Under the pieces are notes generated by a model. That model was given only the letters and a program-made list of their open reading frames with translations. It did not search any database and had not been told where the DNA came from. Below, piece by piece: positions 1-6,184 of a stretch of 15,625 bases of DNA. Made by a program: the position numbers and the translations under genes. The DNA is from Hyphomicrobiales bacterium (lineage in GTDB: Bacteria; Pseudomonadota; Alphaproteobacteria; Rhizobiales; JAJFHC01). Numbering within the stretch: the stretch's first letter is position 1; each line of letters opens with the position of its first letter. The stretch is taken from contig JAJFHC010000072.1 of NCBI GenBank assembly GCA_021775835.1, forward strand, positions 1 through 15,625, in the 5' to 3' direction.

Positions 1-218
1 GGAACTTTGGTGTCTCTTCTGCGGAGGCGAAGCGTTGTGTCGGCCAGCGTGCGCCGTCACCAAAATATGTCAGTACTATTCTGCGCCACCTCAAACCAAC
101 GGCAGGAGGGTATTATTTCGCGCTCCATAGCAATTCGCCGGGCTTTACGGGCGACAAGAAAGGCGGCAAAGGACACATATCCGCCGCACGGCCGGCCTCC
201 AAGGTCATGCGGGGTTTC

Positions 219-515
219 ATGACAAAAGGTGGCGGGCGTGGAGACAATGCGGTGCTGGTCGCAGGCGTTGAGCGCTATGGCAAGGGTACCAGGGCAGCAG
301 CTCTCGTGGGCCGGTTGAAAAAACTCAAACTCAACGTCATCTACGAACATGTTCGCCCCAATCGGAACGACTGCTCGCTGTCGAATTATCTGCTGCTCAG
401 ACGCGGCACATCATTGGGCAAGTATTTCAATATCGAAGTGGTGCATGGCGACACAGCAACACAGCGGAAAATGATCGACACATTGTTGAGGAAACACCTC
501 AACATCCAGGGATAA
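219..515 (+). CDS. small hypothetical protein, weakly supported
   Basis: This is an open frame of 98 codons, or 102 if the upstream in-frame ATG at 207 is used. The product is basic, with no membrane segment or signal peptide and no motif I recognise. It has a varied, protein-like composition (for example the stretches VIYEHVRPNRND and YFNIEVVHGD), which is better than a typical shadow frame. Neither ATG has a clear ribosome binding site: AAGG lies only 2 nt before 207, and a G-run precedes 219. It runs towards the purine operon and ends about 60 nt before the puuE stop. A minus-strand frame over 57-350 competes for part of the same DNA but looks poorer. I cannot assign a function. The 1-206 stretch before it holds nothing else that I can support. 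Confidence 0.35.
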   Translation: MTKGGGRGDNAVLVAGVERYGKGTRAAALVGRLKKLKLNVIYEHVRPNRNDCSLSNYLLLRRGTSLGKYFNIEVVHGDTATQRKMIDTLLRKHLNIQG

Positions 516-567
516 CGCTCTGTTATCGAATCTTTTCCGCCTCTCGCCCACCGCAGACATTGGCTTG

Positions 568-583
568 AAACCGTCTACGGTTT
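568..583. other. 16-bp perfect palindrome at the end of puuE
   Basis: AAACCGTCTACGGTTT consists of two 7-base arms around CT (6-bp stem with a 4-base loop if folded). It overlaps the puuE stop codon at 575-577. It could be the stem of an mRNA 3' end for the purine operon, but no T-run follows on the minus strand, so it is not a standard intrinsic terminator. A protein-binding dyad is the alternative. Confidence 0.35.
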
Positions 584-1480
584 GAATTTGTCGTGCCAGT
601 GGCGTGCGATATCGATACGCCTTGTTACCCAGACACGGTCATGAGCCAGAATGTGGTCCAGAAACTTCTTCAGGGCCAAGGCGCGTCCGGGCCGACCCAC
701 GAGGCGGCAATGAAGCCCGACCGACATCATTTTCGGCGCGCCGTCGCCTTCTTCGTAAAGCATGTCAAAACTGTCGCGCAGGTAGGCAAAAAACTGATCG
801 CCGGAATTGAAACCCTGGGGCGTGGCGAAACGCATGTCGTTGGCGTCCAGCGTGTAGGGAACCACCAGGTGCGGACCGTTCGGACCGTCGACCCAGTACG
901 GCAATTCATCGGCATAGGAGTCTGCGTCGTAGAGAAACCCGCCTTCTTCCATGACCAGATCACGCGTATGGGTGCTGTTGCGCCCGGTATACCAGCCAAG
1001 CGGGCGGGAACCGGTTGTTTCGGTATGAATGGCGATCGCCTCCTCAAGATGAGCGCGCTCGTCTTCCCTGGAAAAGTCCTTGTATTCGATCCAGCGCAGG
1101 CCATGTGAAGCAATTTCCCAGTCGGCTTCGACCATGGCTTCGACTGCTTGCGGATTTCGCTGCAGGGCCATGGCAACTCCGTAGACCGTCACGGGCATAC
1201 CGCGTTCAGTGAACAACCGCCACAGCCGCCAGAAACCGGCACGGGAGCCGTATTCGTAGATCGACTCCATGTTCATGTGCCGTTGACCGGGCCATGAGGC
1301 CGCACCCACTACCTCTGAAAGAAAAGCTTCAGACCCCTCATCCCCGTGGAGAATGCAGTTCTCGCCACCTTCTTCATAATTGATGACAAACTGAACCGCG
1401 ACACGGGCGTTTCCGGGCCATTGAGGATGAGGTGCGGCCCTGCCGTATCCCATCATGTCGCGCGGATAATTTTCGCTCAA
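575..1480 (-). CDS. puuE: PuuE allantoinase (polysaccharide-deacetylase fold)
   Basis: The 301-residue protein matches the PuuE family of metal-independent allantoinases, which hydrolyse allantoin to allantoate in the cytoplasm. These belong to the NodB/polysaccharide deacetylase fold and are unrelated to the zinc amidohydrolase AllB. Visible hallmarks are the N-terminal YPRDMMGYG (residues 5-13), FVINYEEGGE (31-40), SHGLRW (125-130), YDADSYADELPYW (184-196) and LHCRLVGRPGR (256-266). The length is normal for the family. The start is a TTG whose bases overlap the TGA of the upstream deaminase gene (TTGA). AGGGA at 1489-1493, 8 nt upstream, serves as ribosome binding site. The family's conserved N-terminus begins only 4 residues in, so a later start is unlikely. 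It is the last gene of the puuD-deaminase-puuE operon and probably translationally coupled to the deaminase. Confidence 0.95.
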   Translation of the reverse strand: MSENYPRDMMGYGRAAPHPQWPGNARVAVQFVINYEEGGENCILHGDEGSEAFLSEVVGAASWPGQRHMNMESIYEYGSRAGFWRLWRLFTERGMPVTVYGVAMALQRNPQAVEAMVEADWEIASHGLRWIEYKDFSREDERAHLEEAIAIHTETTGSRPLGWYTGRNSTHTRDLVMEEGGFLYDADSYADELPYWVDGPNGPHLVVPYTLDANDMRFATPQGFNSGDQFFAYLRDSFDMLYEEGDGAPKMMSVGLHCRLVGRPGRALALKKFLDHILAHDRVWVTRRIDIARHWHDKFKP

Positions 1481-2865
1481 AATCTTAGTCCCTGCTGAGC
1501 CGTGCTCATTTCTCTTAAACGCTTTGAGGCGGCAGAGTGATTGTATTGCAGTTCAGTAACATCGACACCGTCTATTTCACCGTTCAGGACGCGCCAGTTC
1601 CCGGCCACCATGACCGCGTCCGCCTTTGTCGCCCCGCACAGGATCAAGGCGGCCAGGGGATCGTCTGAACCGGAAAACCGGGGTTCGTCGAGCGTGAACA
1701 GCGCGAGGTCGGCCTGTTTGCCAACGGCAATCTCGCCAATGTCAGAGCGGCCCAGGCAGGCAGCCGAACCACGCGTCGCCCATTTCAGAGCCCGCCCATG
1801 ATCCATGCGTTCCGCACCATAATGCAGTTTCTGCAACAACAGGGCCTGGCGAACTTCCTGGATCATGTTGGAGCCATCATTGGAGGCCGAACCGTCGACA
1901 CCGAGGCCAACCGGGCATCCGGCGTCGTCAAGTTCTATCGCCCGGCAACTTCCCGAGGCGAGCAGCATGTTCGAGGACGGGCAATGGGCAATGCCGACAC
2001 CGGCCGCAGCAAGGCGTTCAATTTCTCCGTCATTGAAGTGAATGCCGTGGGCGAGCCAGACGTCACTGTCCAGCCAGCCGACGTCGCCCAGGTAGTCCAG
2101 CGGACGCATGCCGAACTTTTCGATGCAGAAGTCCGTTTCATCTGCTGTTTCCGCCAGGTGAGTATGCAGGCGAACGCCGTGTTGCCGGGCGAGATCTGCC
2201 GTTTGGACCATGATCTCCCGGGTGACCGAAAACGGCGAACAGGGCGCCAGAGCGATCTGTATCAATCCGCCCTCTCCCGGTTCGTGGAAGCGATTGACGA
2301 CGCGTTCGCTATCGGCCAGAATCCGGTCGGAGCCCTGAACCACGGATTGCGGCGGCAAGCCGCCCTGGTCTCTCCCCAGACTCATGGAACCGCGGGTCAA
2401 CGTCACGCGGATGCCGATACGCCGGGCAGCATCAACCTGGCAGTCCATGGCGGCATCCAGGGCATCGGTGAACACATAGTGATGGTCGGCGGCGGTCGTG
2501 CAGCCTGACATCAACAATTCGGCGAGTGCCAGTTCCGATGACAACCGGATCATGTTTTCGTCGAGATGCGACCAGATCGGATAAAGATTCTCGAGCCAGG
2601 GAAACAGCGCCTTGTTCAGTGCCCCGCGATAGGCTCGTGTCAGGGTCTGATAGAAATGATGGTGAGTATTGATCAACCCGGGCAGGACCACATGTCGTCC
2701 GGCATCGAAAATCTCGCAATTCGAGACCGAAGCGGGCGTGGCCCCCGACGGGACCAGTTCCACGATCCGGCCATCCTGAACGACAATGCCTTCCTCGGCA
2801 CCGTCGGCGAGTATCGCCAGTGGCTGTTTTATCCAGATCGGCCGTTGGTTGTCGGGTGCTGACAT
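1477..2865 (-). CDS. 8-oxoguanine deaminase (amidohydrolase superfamily)
   Basis: This 462-residue amidohydrolase resembles the Pseudomonas Pa0142-type 8-oxoguanine deaminases, which convert 8-oxoguanine to urate plus ammonia. It shows the metal-site features in order: the HHH cluster (residues 68-70), H236 in HTHLAE, H273 in AHGIH, and D324 in GLGVDGSASND. The segment INTHHHFYQTLTRAYRG and the following WLENLYPIWSHL are typical of this subgroup rather than of guanine deaminase or TrzN/AtzB, but related chlorohydrolase-like substrates cannot be excluded. I chose the ATG at 2865, 13 nt after the puuD stop. A GTG at 2913 in the same frame would extend the protein back over puuD with an unconserved-looking tail. 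The ribosome binding site is weak, which suggests coupling to puuD. The product would be the direct substrate of the upstream-encoded PuuD. Confidence 0.88.
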   Translation of the reverse strand: MSAPDNQRPIWIKQPLAILADGAEEGIVVQDGRIVELVPSGATPASVSNCEIFDAGRHVVLPGLINTHHHFYQTLTRAYRGALNKALFPWLENLYPIWSHLDENMIRLSSELALAELLMSGCTTAADHHYVFTDALDAAMDCQVDAARRIGIRVTLTRGSMSLGRDQGGLPPQSVVQGSDRILADSERVVNRFHEPGEGGLIQIALAPCSPFSVTREIMVQTADLARQHGVRLHTHLAETADETDFCIEKFGMRPLDYLGDVGWLDSDVWLAHGIHFNDGEIERLAAAGVGIAHCPSSNMLLASGSCRAIELDDAGCPVGLGVDGSASNDGSNMIQEVRQALLLQKLHYGAERMDHGRALKWATRGSAACLGRSDIGEIAVGKQADLALFTLDEPRFSGSDDPLAALILCGATKADAVMVAGNWRVLNGEIDGVDVTELQYNHSAASKRLREMSTAQQGLRF

Positions 2866-2878
2866 GGTCAGTGTGGTA

Positions 2879-4072
2879 TCACTCGATCCGGGCGCCCTGG
2901 GCGATCCAGTCACCCAGTATCTTGCGTTCCTCGACCGTCATGGCGGTCTTGTTGGCAAGCGGCATGGTGTCGGTCAACACCGTCTGCGCCTCAATTCGTG
3001 TGGCATATTTCCGGAAATCCGCCGGGGTTGCGAAGATCACACCGCCTGGCGCTTCATCGAAGTCTTCGTCGGTCGGTTTTGCAGCATGACAGGACACGCA
3101 CCTCTGGCGAACGATCAGGTTCACTTCGGAAAACGCAACGGATTCGGCATTCGGGTCTGCAGGAGGCCTGTAGGACGTCATGACCGCCATGGCGGCAACG
3201 AGGACAACGGCTGCCGGCAACGCAAGCTTTGCGCCGGTCGTCAGGTTGCCGGTATCGTGGGCATTGAAGAAATGCCTGACCAGGCCACCGAAGATGACCA
3301 CGCCCAGGGCCACGAGCCAGCCATAGGCGTGACCATAGGTGATCGGATAGTGGTTGCTGATCATCATGAACAGAACGGGTAGGGTCAGATAATTGTTGTG
3401 CAGCGAGCGCTGTTTTGCCTGGTCACCGTATTTCGCGTCCGGCACCTCCCCTTTCAGCAAGGCGGCCACGACCTTCTTCTGGTTCGGAATAATCACAGCA
3501 AACACGTTCGCAGCCATGATCGTGCCGACAAAGACGCCGATGTGCAGGAACGCTGCACGGCCGGGATACACCTGCGTGTACCCAAAGGCGGCCAGGGCAA
3601 TGAGAATGAAAACACATATTGCGAGCAGATCTGTCTTGCGCCCGATCGGTGAGCGACACAGCGTATCGTAGATCAGCCAGCCGGCCAGCAGGGACGCCAC
3701 GGAAATACCGATGGCAGCACCCGGTGCCGATGCCGGTCCGTCAGCACGCACGAGAAAGGACTCAGCGCCCCAGTAGTACAGGACCACAAGAAGGAGGAAA
3801 CCGGACAACCACGTCAGATAGGCCTCGTATTTGAACCAGTGCAGTTCTTCGGGCATGGTTTGGGGGGCAACCAGGTATTTTTCCACCTGATAGAAACCGC
3901 CGCCGTGAACCATCCAGCTCTCACCGGCCAGATTCGGGTTTGATTCTTTGAGCTTTCGAAGCGAGGCGTCCAACCAGATGAAGTAGAACGACGTGCCAAT
4001 CCACATAATTCCGGTCATCACGTGCGCCCAACGCAACAGCAAGCTGACCCAATCCAAGAGGCTAGACATCAT
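2879..4072 (-). CDS. puuD: PuuD membrane urate oxidase with cytochrome c domain
   Basis: The 397-residue protein is an integral membrane urate oxidase (hydroxylase) of the PuuD type. It converts urate to 5-hydroxyisourate and passes electrons to the respiratory chain instead of making hydrogen peroxide as soluble uricase does. The N-terminal membrane domain (about residues 8-300) has seven to eight hydrophobic spans and conserved-looking stretches WAHVMTGIMWIGTSFYFIWLD (13-35), HNNYLTLPVLFMMISNHYP (225-243) and RHFFNAHD (266-273). A C-terminal cytochrome c domain has the haem motif CVSCH (325-329) and a plausible axial methionine at M370 in TDTMPLAN. I chose the tandem ATGs at 4072/4069. The frame stays open further upstream, but that part is not PuuD-like and runs into the divergent LysR gene. 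It is the first gene of the operon. Confidence 0.94.
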   Translation of the reverse strand: MMSSLLDWVSLLLRWAHVMTGIMWIGTSFYFIWLDASLRKLKESNPNLAGESWMVHGGGFYQVEKYLVAPQTMPEELHWFKYEAYLTWLSGFLLLVVLYYWGAESFLVRADGPASAPGAAIGISVASLLAGWLIYDTLCRSPIGRKTDLLAICVFILIALAAFGYTQVYPGRAAFLHIGVFVGTIMAANVFAVIIPNQKKVVAALLKGEVPDAKYGDQAKQRSLHNNYLTLPVLFMMISNHYPITYGHAYGWLVALGVVIFGGLVRHFFNAHDTGNLTTGAKLALPAAVVLVAAMAVMTSYRPPADPNAESVAFSEVNLIVRQRCVSCHAAKPTDEDFDEAPGGVIFATPADFRKYATRIEAQTVLTDTMPLANKTAMTVEERKILGDWIAQGARIE

Positions 4073-4100
4073 GATAGAACGGCTTTCTTTATGACCCTCC

Positions 4101-4116
4101 CACCGGTACTCCGGTG
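4101..4116 (-). promoter_or_regulatory. stem-loop in the puuD leader
   Basis: CACCGG-TACT-CCGGTG is a perfect 6-bp stem with a 4-base loop, 29-44 nt before the puuD start codon. If transcription begins near 4117, this hairpin would sit at or next to the 5' end of the operon mRNA, where it could protect the message from 5' end-dependent decay. Alternatively it is a DNA dyad. Confidence 0.35.
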
Positions 4117-4156
4117 TGCCACTGATATATATCGCGTTCATGGGGCGCTTGACGAT

Positions 4157-4208
4157 TATTAAATGAAACGCGAAGATCCATAACACTATTAAAAAAAATT
4201 TGAAGATC
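4157..4208. repeat. 22-bp imperfect direct repeat, candidate operator pair
   Basis: Two 22-bp copies, 4157-4178 and 4187-4208, match at 17 of 22 positions. Both begin TATTAAA and end GAAGATC. Their 30-bp period puts them on roughly the same face of the helix (about three turns). Relative to a puuD transcript start near 4117 they centre at about -50 and -80. The second copy also covers the LysR ribosome binding site region (GAAG, 4202-4205). This fits a regulator that activates puuD and limits its own synthesis. Assignment to the adjacent LysR protein is inference. Confidence 0.5.
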
Positions 4209-4212
4209 GAAC

Positions 4213-5145
4213 ATGTCAGATGTGTCGGATTGGGCCGTGTTTGCCAGAACTGCCGAACTGAACAGCCTGTCAGCGGCGGGACGGGAATTGAGGCTGTCGG
4301 CGGCGGTTGTGAGCAGCCGCATCGCAAAACTTGAAAAGAGGTTGGGCGTCCGGTTGCTGAACCGGACCACGCGGCGGGTCAATCTGACCGAGGAAGGGCA
4401 GATCTTCTATGAGCACTGCACACGGATTCTGAAGGAAATAGATCTGATCGAAACCACGATCGGCTCGCGCACGGAAGGCCCGCGCGGCGCCATTACCGTG
4501 ACAGCCCCGACCGGGTTCGGCCGCCTTCATCTGGCCCCGTTCATGCCAGCCTTCGCTGCACGCTATCCCAAGGTCCAGGTCAGGCTTCATTTGACTGACC
4601 GGATTACGGACGTTATCCGCGACGGCACTGAAATCGCCATCAGGATTGCGGACCTTACAAACTTCAGTTTCATCGTCCGCAAGGTGGCGCCCAACAGACG
4701 GGTGATCGTGGGCACTCCTGAGTATCTGGAAAAGCACGGTGAACCAAAGACACCGGAAGACCTTCTACAGCACAACTGCCTGTTGTTGCGGTTCCCCGGA
4801 TCCCAGCAGTTCCAGTGGACTCTCAACGGTCCCGGTGGGCCGGAGACGCTGTCGGTACGCGGCAATCTCGATTCCGACAACGGCGAGGTCCTCACTCAAT
4901 GGTGCCGCCAGGGCGCAGGGCTGGCGCTCAAGTCCATATGGGAGGTGGGCGACGATATCCGGCACGGGCGGCTGCAAGTCGTGCTGCCTGACTGGGCACC
5001 ACCGCCCCACGCCATATATGCACTTTACCCGCACAGCAGGCTTTTGCCGCCCCGGGTCCGTGCCTTTATCGACTTTCTGGCCGAAGTCTATGGACCCGAG
5101 CCCTACTGGGAGACAGGGGAAGCACCCAATATCGCCACTCCATAG
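4213..5145 (+). CDS. LysR-family transcriptional regulator (CrgA-like)
   Basis: The 310-residue protein has an N-terminal winged helix-turn-helix (about residues 5-62). It includes the LysR signature FARTAELNSLSAAGRELRLS, followed by VSSRIAKLEKRLGVRLLNRTTR and LTEEG. The C-terminal periplasmic-binding-like effector domain spans about 90-290 and resembles the CrgA/YafC-type subgroup. It is divergently oriented from puuD with 140 bp between the starts, so it most likely controls the urate/allantoin operon in response to a purine intermediate. Neither ligand nor sign of regulation can be read directly. GAAG 7 nt before the ATG is the ribosome binding site. Length is normal and the frame intact. 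Confidence 0.93.
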   Translation: MSDVSDWAVFARTAELNSLSAAGRELRLSAAVVSSRIAKLEKRLGVRLLNRTTRRVNLTEEGQIFYEHCTRILKEIDLIETTIGSRTEGPRGAITVTAPTGFGRLHLAPFMPAFAARYPKVQVRLHLTDRITDVIRDGTEIAIRIADLTNFSFIVRKVAPNRRVIVGTPEYLEKHGEPKTPEDLLQHNCLLLRFPGSQQFQWTLNGPGGPETLSVRGNLDSDNGEVLTQWCRQGAGLALKSIWEVGDDIRHGRLQVVLPDWAPPPHAIYALYPHSRLLPPRVRAFIDFLAEVYGPEPYWETGEAPNIATP

Positions 5146-5176
5146 CCCTGGACTTGCACAGAATCCGGCACCGATG

Positions 5177-5210
5177 GTTGCGAACCTGTCGCTTTCGAAA
5201 CAGTCGCAAC
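5177..5210 (+). promoter_or_regulatory. long dyad between LysR and the ACT-domain gene
   Basis: The arms GTTGCGA (5177-5183) and TCGCAAC (5204-5210) pair perfectly. Inside them CTGT (5186-5189) pairs with ACAG (5200-5203) after a 2-nt bulge, and the loop contains the palindrome TTCGAA. No T-run follows, so this is not a clear intrinsic terminator for the LysR gene. It lies 64-97 nt before the ACT-domain start. A TATGAT hexamer at 5238-5243 downstream of it could be a -10 element, which would make the dyad an upstream operator. The role is not determined. Confidence 0.4.
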
Positions 5211-5273
5211 AAGCAAATTCGACGATTGCTATGCGCTTATGATCGGCGTAATGGCCGTGGCGGAGACGACACC

Positions 5274-5801
5274 ATGGAAGTTGAACTTGTCCTGACGGCA
5301 CTTGCAGAGGATCGCCCGGGCCTGGTGGAAACGCTTGCCGATGCCGTCGCCAGACACTCCGGCAACTGGATCGACAGCGACATGGCGCGGCTGGGCGGTG
5401 AATTTGCCGGTATATTGAAAGTATCGCTGCCAAGAGACCAGGTGGCTGCATTTCGCGCCGATCTTACCGCTCTTGGCGATCAGGGCATCAGTGTCACGGT
5501 GCGCAAAGATTCCGAACCGCAGGTTGCCGGGGGCCGCCGGGCTCATCTCGATATTGTCGGGCGCGATCACGCCGGCATCGTCCTTAAGGTGACCCACGTG
5601 CTGGCACGCCATGACGTCAATGTGGACCAGTTGCATACCTCCGTGTTTACCGGCAGCAAGTCTGGCGAACCGATGTTTTCAGCGCAGGTCGAAGTCATCC
5701 TGCCCCAGGGGTTGACCCTGGCGTCCCTGCGCGAAGAGCTGGAGGCCATCGCCGGTGATCTGATGGTGGAGGTAGAAGTGGAAGAACTCGGGGAAACGTG
5801 A
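5274..5801 (+). CDS. GcvR-like protein with two ACT domains
   Basis: This 175-residue protein consists of two ACT domains, about residues 3-76 (LVLTALAEDRPGLVETLADA) and 90-170 (LDIVGRDHAGIVLKVTHVLARHDVNV). Each has the ACT-type glycine turn after the first strand. This is the architecture of GcvR, the glycine cleavage system regulatory protein, and of related proteins of unknown role. ACT modules usually bind amino acids, and GcvR acts by protein-protein contact rather than by binding DNA. No glycine cleavage genes are in this window, so a GcvR role is not supported by context. The ATG at 5274 is chosen because GGAG lies 8 nt upstream and homology-like sequence begins there. An ATG at 5154 would add a basic, unlikely 40-residue extension. 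Confidence 0.82.
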   Translation: MEVELVLTALAEDRPGLVETLADAVARHSGNWIDSDMARLGGEFAGILKVSLPRDQVAAFRADLTALGDQGISVTVRKDSEPQVAGGRRAHLDIVGRDHAGIVLKVTHVLARHDVNVDQLHTSVFTGSKSGEPMFSAQVEVILPQGLTLASLREELEAIAGDLMVEVEVEELGET

Positions 5802-5877
5802 CGTCGACGGACCCGGAGTTGTTGTTCCAACCTGAATAAAGGTCTGTTTGGGTGCGCTGGGCCTGAGGTGCAGGCCA

Positions 5878-5926
5878 ATCCTCGTTTGGGTCCGTATTCC
5901 TTTCAAATTCAGAGCGAAACGAGGAT
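5878..5926. repeat. 10-bp perfect inverted repeat flanking the small-ORF stop
   Basis: ATCCTCGTTT (5878-5887) and AAACGAGGAT (5917-5926) are perfect complements with 29 nt between them. They enclose the stop codon of the small minus-strand ORF. A second hairpin, GGCCTG-AGGTG-CAGGCC, lies at 5860-5876. Together these could form the folded 3' end of the small transcript or block the convergent transcript from the ACT-domain gene. No T-run follows either one. Confidence 0.4.
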
Positions 5927-6019
5927 CAGGCTTGCGAACAGAAAAGCTGTTATCGCTATTCCCGCCAGCACTTCCGTGGATGAGATTGACTTTTCCTTCC
6001 AGTAATTATCGGGTCTCAT
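5909..6019 (-). CDS. 36-residue single-span membrane protein, unknown
   Basis: This short frame reads MRPDNYWKEK followed by SISSTEVLAG and a hydrophobic tail, IAITAFLFASLILVSL, ending in TGA. The polar, charged N-terminus and the single helix of about 18-20 residues at the C-terminus fit a small inner-membrane protein. A strong ribosome binding site, GGGAGAG, lies 4-6 nt before the ATG. Upstream lie a leader hairpin (6042-6058), a plausible -10 and a CRP-type palindrome (6095-6110). It stands alone between the ACT-domain gene and ogt and would have its own promoter. I do not recognise the family. It could be an accessory subunit or regulator of a membrane complex. The combination of start site, composition and upstream signals makes a chance frame unlikely. 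Confidence 0.6.
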   Translation of the reverse strand: MRPDNYWKEKSISSTEVLAGIAITAFLFASLILVSL

Positions 6020-6041
6020 TTTATCTCTCCCGTTTCAAGAG

Positions 6042-6058
6042 GCCTTCCCTGCGAAGGC
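6042..6058 (-). promoter_or_regulatory. stem-loop in the leader of the small membrane ORF
   Basis: GCCTTC-CCTGC-GAAGGC is a perfect 6-bp stem with a 5-base loop. It lies 23-39 nt before the start of the 36-codon ORF, just upstream of its ribosome binding site. It may stabilise the short leader or modulate translation. Confidence 0.4.
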
Positions 6059-6094
6059 GTTAATCAGGAGATATGAATTGTTCCGGCCAGGGGA

Positions 6095-6110
6095 TGTGAC
6101 CTGCGTCACA
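6095..6110. promoter_or_regulatory. CRP/FNR-family operator-like palindrome
   Basis: TGTGACCTGCGTCACA matches the CRP consensus TGTGA-N6-TCACA at all ten conserved positions and is symmetric over 6 bp per arm. On the minus strand a -10-like element (CATATC, 6075-6070) puts a transcript start near 6061-6063. The palindrome would then be centred about 40-42 bp upstream, the position of class II CRP-activated promoters. The only good coding target downstream is the 36-codon membrane ORF, whose start is 76 nt away. Which CRP/FNR-family protein binds is unknown. Confidence 0.55.
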
Positions 6111-6184
6111 ACTCTGGTTAACAATACGTAAATCGTCAGAATGGAGACCCCGCACGCCTGGTCACATGGGGACGGAGAGATCTT

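Larger units (their letters stand above)
4073..4212. promoter_or_regulatory. divergent promoter region, puuD / LysR
   Basis: A 140-bp AT-rich region separates the puuD start from the LysR start, the classical arrangement in which a LysR protein controls the divergent operon and itself. On the minus strand the self-complementary GATATATATC (4124-4133) supplies a good -10 element for puuD, placing the transcript start near 4117. I see no strong -35 on the puuD side, as expected for an activator-dependent promoter. An imperfect direct repeat lies just upstream of that position and is listed separately. Confidence 0.6.

Noticed and set aside
7..222. 71-codon plus-strand frame at the left edge
   Set aside because: GTG start without ribosome binding site and an arginine/serine-rich product typical of non-coding frames.
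1798..2508. 236-codon plus-strand frame opposite the 8-oxoguanine deaminase gene
   Set aside because: It lies entirely antisense to a clearly recognised enzyme gene and has no motif; long antisense frames are common in GC-rich DNA.
2866..2913. Upstream GTG start for the 8-oxoguanine deaminase
   Set aside because: It would overlap the end of puuD and add a 16-residue tail of no recognised type; the ATG at 2865 fits the operon spacing.
4190..4201. A-run followed by TTT as an intrinsic terminator
   Set aside because: No GC-rich stem is next to it, and it lies in a promoter region between divergent genes.
4073..4327. N-terminal extension of PuuD across the promoter and into the LysR gene
   Set aside because: PuuD similarity starts at the ATG pair 4072/4069, and the extension covers regulatory AT-rich DNA.
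5848..6063. 71-codon plus-strand frame in the ACT gene-ogt gap
   Set aside because: Arginine-rich product with no ribosome binding site; the opposite strand has the far better 36-codon ORF.
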